Source: Synechococcaceae cyanobacterium RL_1_2 (GTDB lineage: Bacteria; Cyanobacteriota; Cyanobacteriia; Cyanobacteriales; JAAUPO01). Taken from it: a stretch of DNA of 7,283 bases. Positions 5,560 to 7,283 of this stretch are shown here, piece after piece. Both the position numbers and the translations under genes were made by a program. Under the pieces are notes generated by a model. That model did no database searches. It saw nothing but the letters and a program-made list of their open reading frames with translations, and was not told where the DNA came from. The stretch is from assembly GCA_012033095.1 (NCBI GenBank), contig JAAUPO010000110.1, positions 1 to 7,283 on the forward strand, written 5' to 3'. Each line of letters starts with the position of its first letter. Position 1 is the first letter of the stretch.

Positions 5560-6402
5560 ATGTTGGGAAAATCTGAACAGGATTTTTTCCCCCCCAATGA
5601 AGTCAATATCTTTTTGGAGCAGGATCAAAAGGTTTTAACCACAGAGCAAGCCCAAGAACATGAGGAGGAATTTACTAACGCTAACGGGGTTACCTATCTG
5701 ACGGAAACGAAGCGATCGATCCATAAGGATGGTGCTAGTAACGTATTTTTAATCGGGGTAATTAGGGATATTACCGAACGTAAACGCATGGAGGAACAAC
5801 TGCGCCGTACAGCGGTGGAGTTAACCCGCTCCAATATTGAACTCAAAGAAAGCGAAGGAAAATTAAGATATTTAGCTAACCACGATCCCCTGACGGGCTT
5901 GGCTAATCGTAAATTATTCTATGAAAGTTTAGCCAGCGCGATCGAGTGGGCCGATAACAATAAACAATTAGTTGGTTTGTTATATCTAGATTTAGATGGA
6001 TTCAAACCCGTCAATGATAATCTGGGCCATGATATGGGAGATCTATTGCTCCAGGCGGTTTCCCAACGGATTAAAAATTGTTTACGTAATAGCGATATTG
6101 TTTGTCGGTTAGGGGGGGATGAGTTTACCGTCATTCTCCATGGCATCAAAGCATCGGATCATGGGGAGGTGGTGGCGGATAAAATTCAAAAAACCATTAG
6201 CCAGGAGTTTATGATCAAAGACCATAGTATTTTTATTAGTACGAGCATTGGCATCAGCGTTTATCCCCAAGACGCACTTACTCAAGATGAGTTGATTAAG
6301 CTGGCGGATAGTGCTATGTATGTGGCTAAACAAGAAGGGAAAGGTCGTTTTAAATCTGCCCAATCTAACCAATCTAACCAGACCTCCCCAGATCAGCCAT
6401 AA
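5560..6402 (+). CDS. PAS and GGDEF output fragment
   Basis: This frame is authentic from GTT 5485; the first ATG, at 5560, lies inside the PAS domain with GAGGAG abutting it, so independent translation is doubtful. In repaired numbering PAS/PAC spans about 421-545, ending GVIRDITERKRMEEQLR, followed by a probable signalling helix (about 540-566). The GGDEF domain (about 565-730) begins ANHDPLTGLANRKLF and has the metal-site DLDGFK (607-612), NDNLGHDMGD (615-624) and an intact active-site motif RLGGDEF (646-652). RNSD at 639-642, five residues before GGDEF, matches the RxxD inhibitory site that binds the product. The enzyme should therefore be catalytically competent and product-inhibited. The last 15 residues are a Ser/Asn/Gln tail encoded partly by a 9-base tandem duplication (CAATCTAAC at 6361-6369 and 6370-6378). 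Confidence 0.8.
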   Translation: MLGKSEQDFFPPNEVNIFLEQDQKVLTTEQAQEHEEEFTNANGVTYLTETKRSIHKDGASNVFLIGVIRDITERKRMEEQLRRTAVELTRSNIELKESEGKLRYLANHDPLTGLANRKLFYESLASAIEWADNNKQLVGLLYLDLDGFKPVNDNLGHDMGDLLLQAVSQRIKNCLRNSDIVCRLGGDEFTVILHGIKASDHGEVVADKIQKTISQEFMIKDHSIFISTSIGISVYPQDALTQDELIKLADSAMYVAKQEGKGRFKSAQSNQSNQTSPDQP

Positions 6403-6438
6403 TTTGCCTGGTGCTAGGACTGAGAAGGAGCGAGCGAG

Positions 6439-6444
6439 TATACT
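6439..6444 (+). promoter_or_regulatory. Candidate -10 box for the GIY-YIG gene
   Basis: TATACT sits 34 bases before the ATG at 6478 and 85 bases before the preferred ATG at 6529. No good -35 box is at the right distance. No clear terminator separates it from the GGDEF gene, so read-through from upstream is also possible. Confidence 0.22.
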
Positions 6445-6454
6445 CTGTTTCGTT

Positions 6455-6462
6455 GCGATCGC
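6455..6462. repeat. HIP1 octamer palindrome (one of six)
   Basis: GCGATCGC, the highly iterated palindrome of many cyanobacterial genomes, lies here between genes. The other copies in the window are inside genes at 1447-1454, 2499-2506, 2828-2835, 5219-5226 and 5384-5391. An 8-mer is expected by chance about once in 65 kb, so six copies in 7.3 kb is a strong lineage marker. Confidence 0.9.
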
Positions 6463-6528
6463 GGGCCCTACGGGAGCATGGGCCTAATTAATTTTTACTG
6501 TTTTGATTACTATTGCCTGGCACCAGCG

Positions 6529-7110
6529 ATGAAACAACTTAATTTATTTAAGGATGACTCCACCCCCTATCACGTTAAAAAACCTAGGTTAATCATGGGG
6601 AAACAGGAGCTCATTGACTGGAAGCAAAGAGTTTTTAATGCCCAACGCCAAGCCATGGAGTTTAGGGAACAACAATCCCTGTTTGATATGAATAGCTATA
6701 ACGTTAGTCCGTTGTTAGCCGTGCGGCAGGCCGATGAGATTGATCCTTTTAGCCTCGATCGCAAACCCTTTGATTTTTATCGCAACCCGAATGTAGGGGG
6801 GCAGTGTCTGATCTATTTCGTCATTGATCATGGCTTACCCATCGTGTTGTACGTGGGAGAAACCAAACTTTCAGCCAAGCAACGTTGGGGTAACCACGAT
6901 TGTGAACTGTATAACAAACGTTATATTGAACTCCATCGTAAATATGACCTACCCGTGGCGATTAATATTTCCTTTTGGTACGATACCCCCACCCGTCGTA
7001 GCGATCGTCTTAAGCTCGAAGAAAGTTTAATTAAAAAATTTAAAAGTCCTTTCAATAAGGAAAACTGGGCCCTATGGGGTCAACCTTTTTGTAAAGAAGC
7101 TTATATTTAG
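6529..7110 (+). CDS. GIY-YIG-type nuclease-like protein
   Basis: From the ATG at 6529 the product has 193 residues. The N-terminal half (1-90) is a polar region that I do not recognise, opening MKQLNLFKDD. The C-terminal half resembles the GIY-YIG fold also seen at the front of UvrC. LIYFVID (94-100) stands for the GIY strand and VLYVGET (106-112) for the YIG strand. Arg119 lies in SAKQRW, the candidate catalytic Glu is Glu164 in LEESLIKKF, and SPFNKENW (173-180) ends the core with the conserved Asn177. Members cut DNA at one metal ion, but the role of this stand-alone protein is unknown. The frame extends upstream to an ATG at 6478 behind GGGAG, adding 17 unusual residues (MGLINFYCFDYYCLAPA). 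I prefer 6529 because MKQLNLF is a natural start. Catalytic activity is inferred only. Confidence 0.78.
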   Translation: MKQLNLFKDDSTPYHVKKPRLIMGKQELIDWKQRVFNAQRQAMEFREQQSLFDMNSYNVSPLLAVRQADEIDPFSLDRKPFDFYRNPNVGGQCLIYFVIDHGLPIVLYVGETKLSAKQRWGNHDCELYNKRYIELHRKYDLPVAINISFWYDTPTRRSDRLKLEESLIKKFKSPFNKENWALWGQPFCKEAYI

Positions 7111-7164
7111 TCCCCTATAGCCATCCCAAGCCTCATTAGCACTTACGCCCAAGCCCCCTAAATG

Positions 7165-7195
7165 CCCCAAATTGGGGAGACTTATAGTCTTTTTA
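7165..7195 (+). terminator. Factor-independent terminator, double hairpin
   Basis: CCCCAA at 7165-7170 and TTGGGG at 7172-7177 form a near-perfect GC-rich palindrome. It is followed at once by AGACT-TAT-AGTCT (7178-7190) and a TTTTT tract (7190-7194). The second hairpin with the T run is the more standard terminator; the first may strengthen it. It lies 54 bases after the GIY-YIG stop and probably ends that transcript. Confidence 0.6.
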
Positions 7196-7283
7196 AATAA
7201 TTAGAGGAAACAAATAGATCTGAAAACATTCCATTGAGAGGAACAGCCACCCCATACTAAATTAAATTGACTATATATAAACG

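Larger units (their letters stand above)
4172..6402 (+). pseudogene. CHASE2-PAS-GGDEF diguanylate cyclase, frameshifted
   Basis: As a whole this is a membrane-anchored diguanylate cyclase: an external CHASE2 sensor, three membrane helices, a cytoplasmic PAS domain and a C-terminal GGDEF domain that makes cyclic di-GMP from two GTP. One T is missing from the run at 5481-5484. With five Ts the frame reads IPDPIFVKDTQYRWIVLN, the classic opening of a PAS domain, and continues to the stop at 6402, giving 743 residues. As given, the upstream frame ends at 5518 after eight wrong residues (IPNTVGLY), and the GGDEF half is cut off. Both halves are otherwise clean, with intact catalytic and inhibitory motifs, so a sequencing error or a fresh mutation is most likely. 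No EAL or HD-GYP domain is present. The gene starts 15 bases after the VKOR stop, without a Shine-Dalgarno sequence. Confidence 0.88.

Noticed and set aside
5919..6372. Two minus-strand ORFs (76 and 87 codons) inside the GGDEF region
   Set aside because: They are antisense to the intact GGDEF domain and overlap one another; no independent coding signal.
6824..7030. 68-codon + strand ORF within the GIY-YIG gene
   Set aside because: It is an out-of-frame reading of the core GIY-YIG motifs and has no features of its own.
7192..7254. 20-codon minus-strand ORF in the 3' flank
   Set aside because: It is too short and hydrophobic to support, has no ribosome binding site and overlaps the terminator; the rest of 7196-7283 shows only AT-rich sequence.
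7267..7272. TTGACT as a -35 box at the window end
   Set aside because: The matching -10 box would lie beyond the end of the window, so it cannot be assessed.
1..7283. CRISPR array, tRNA, rRNA, insertion sequence or defence system
   Set aside because: No regularly spaced repeats, cloverleaf-like structure, transposase sequence with terminal repeats, or defence-gene cluster was seen; the single nuclease-like gene is not enough.

Overview
The window looks like the chromosome of a cyanobacterium, probably a unicellular Synechocystis-like or related form. The grounds are six copies of the cyanobacterial HIP1 palindrome GCGATCGC in 7.3 kb, moderate GC with AT-rich spacers, and typical cyanobacterial families: a fused VKOR-thioredoxin oxidoreductase, a CHASE2 diguanylate cyclase and an NtcB-like LysR regulator. 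All supported large genes lie on the + strand. The species assignment is inference.

Layout. Positions 1-159 are an AT-rich flank with repeats and one doubtful 40-codon minus-strand ORF. purD (160-1428) encodes the purine enzyme GAR synthetase. A small lipoprotein gene (1430-1903) starts one base after the purD stop, so the two probably form one transcription unit. A 213-base spacer carries a candidate NtcA-type promoter ahead of a LysR-family regulator (2117-3055) that resembles NtcB of nitrate assimilation. A 110-base spacer with a TATAAT box and a hairpin leads to the VKOR-thioredoxin gene (3166-4156). Fifteen bases later comes a CHASE2-PAS-GGDEF gene (4172-6402). A GIY-YIG-type nuclease-like gene (6529-7110) and a good factor-independent terminator (7165-7195) follow, then a gene-free end.

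The most notable observation is that two adjacent, apparently co-transcribed genes are each broken by a one-base indel. The VKOR gene has one extra A at about 3480-3481. The CHASE2-PAS-GGDEF gene lacks one T in the run at 5481-5484. Undoing either indel restores an uninterrupted reading frame (329 and 743 codons) with family-typical sequence across the joint. The indels are therefore either sequencing or assembly errors or very recent inactivation; the sequence alone cannot tell which.

Taken together the genes are ordinary cyanobacterial housekeeping and regulation: purine synthesis, a possible nitrogen regulator, disulfide-bond formation outside the cytoplasm, and cyclic-di-GMP signalling. 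I see no CRISPR array, tRNA, rRNA, insertion sequence or evident new defence or mobile system.
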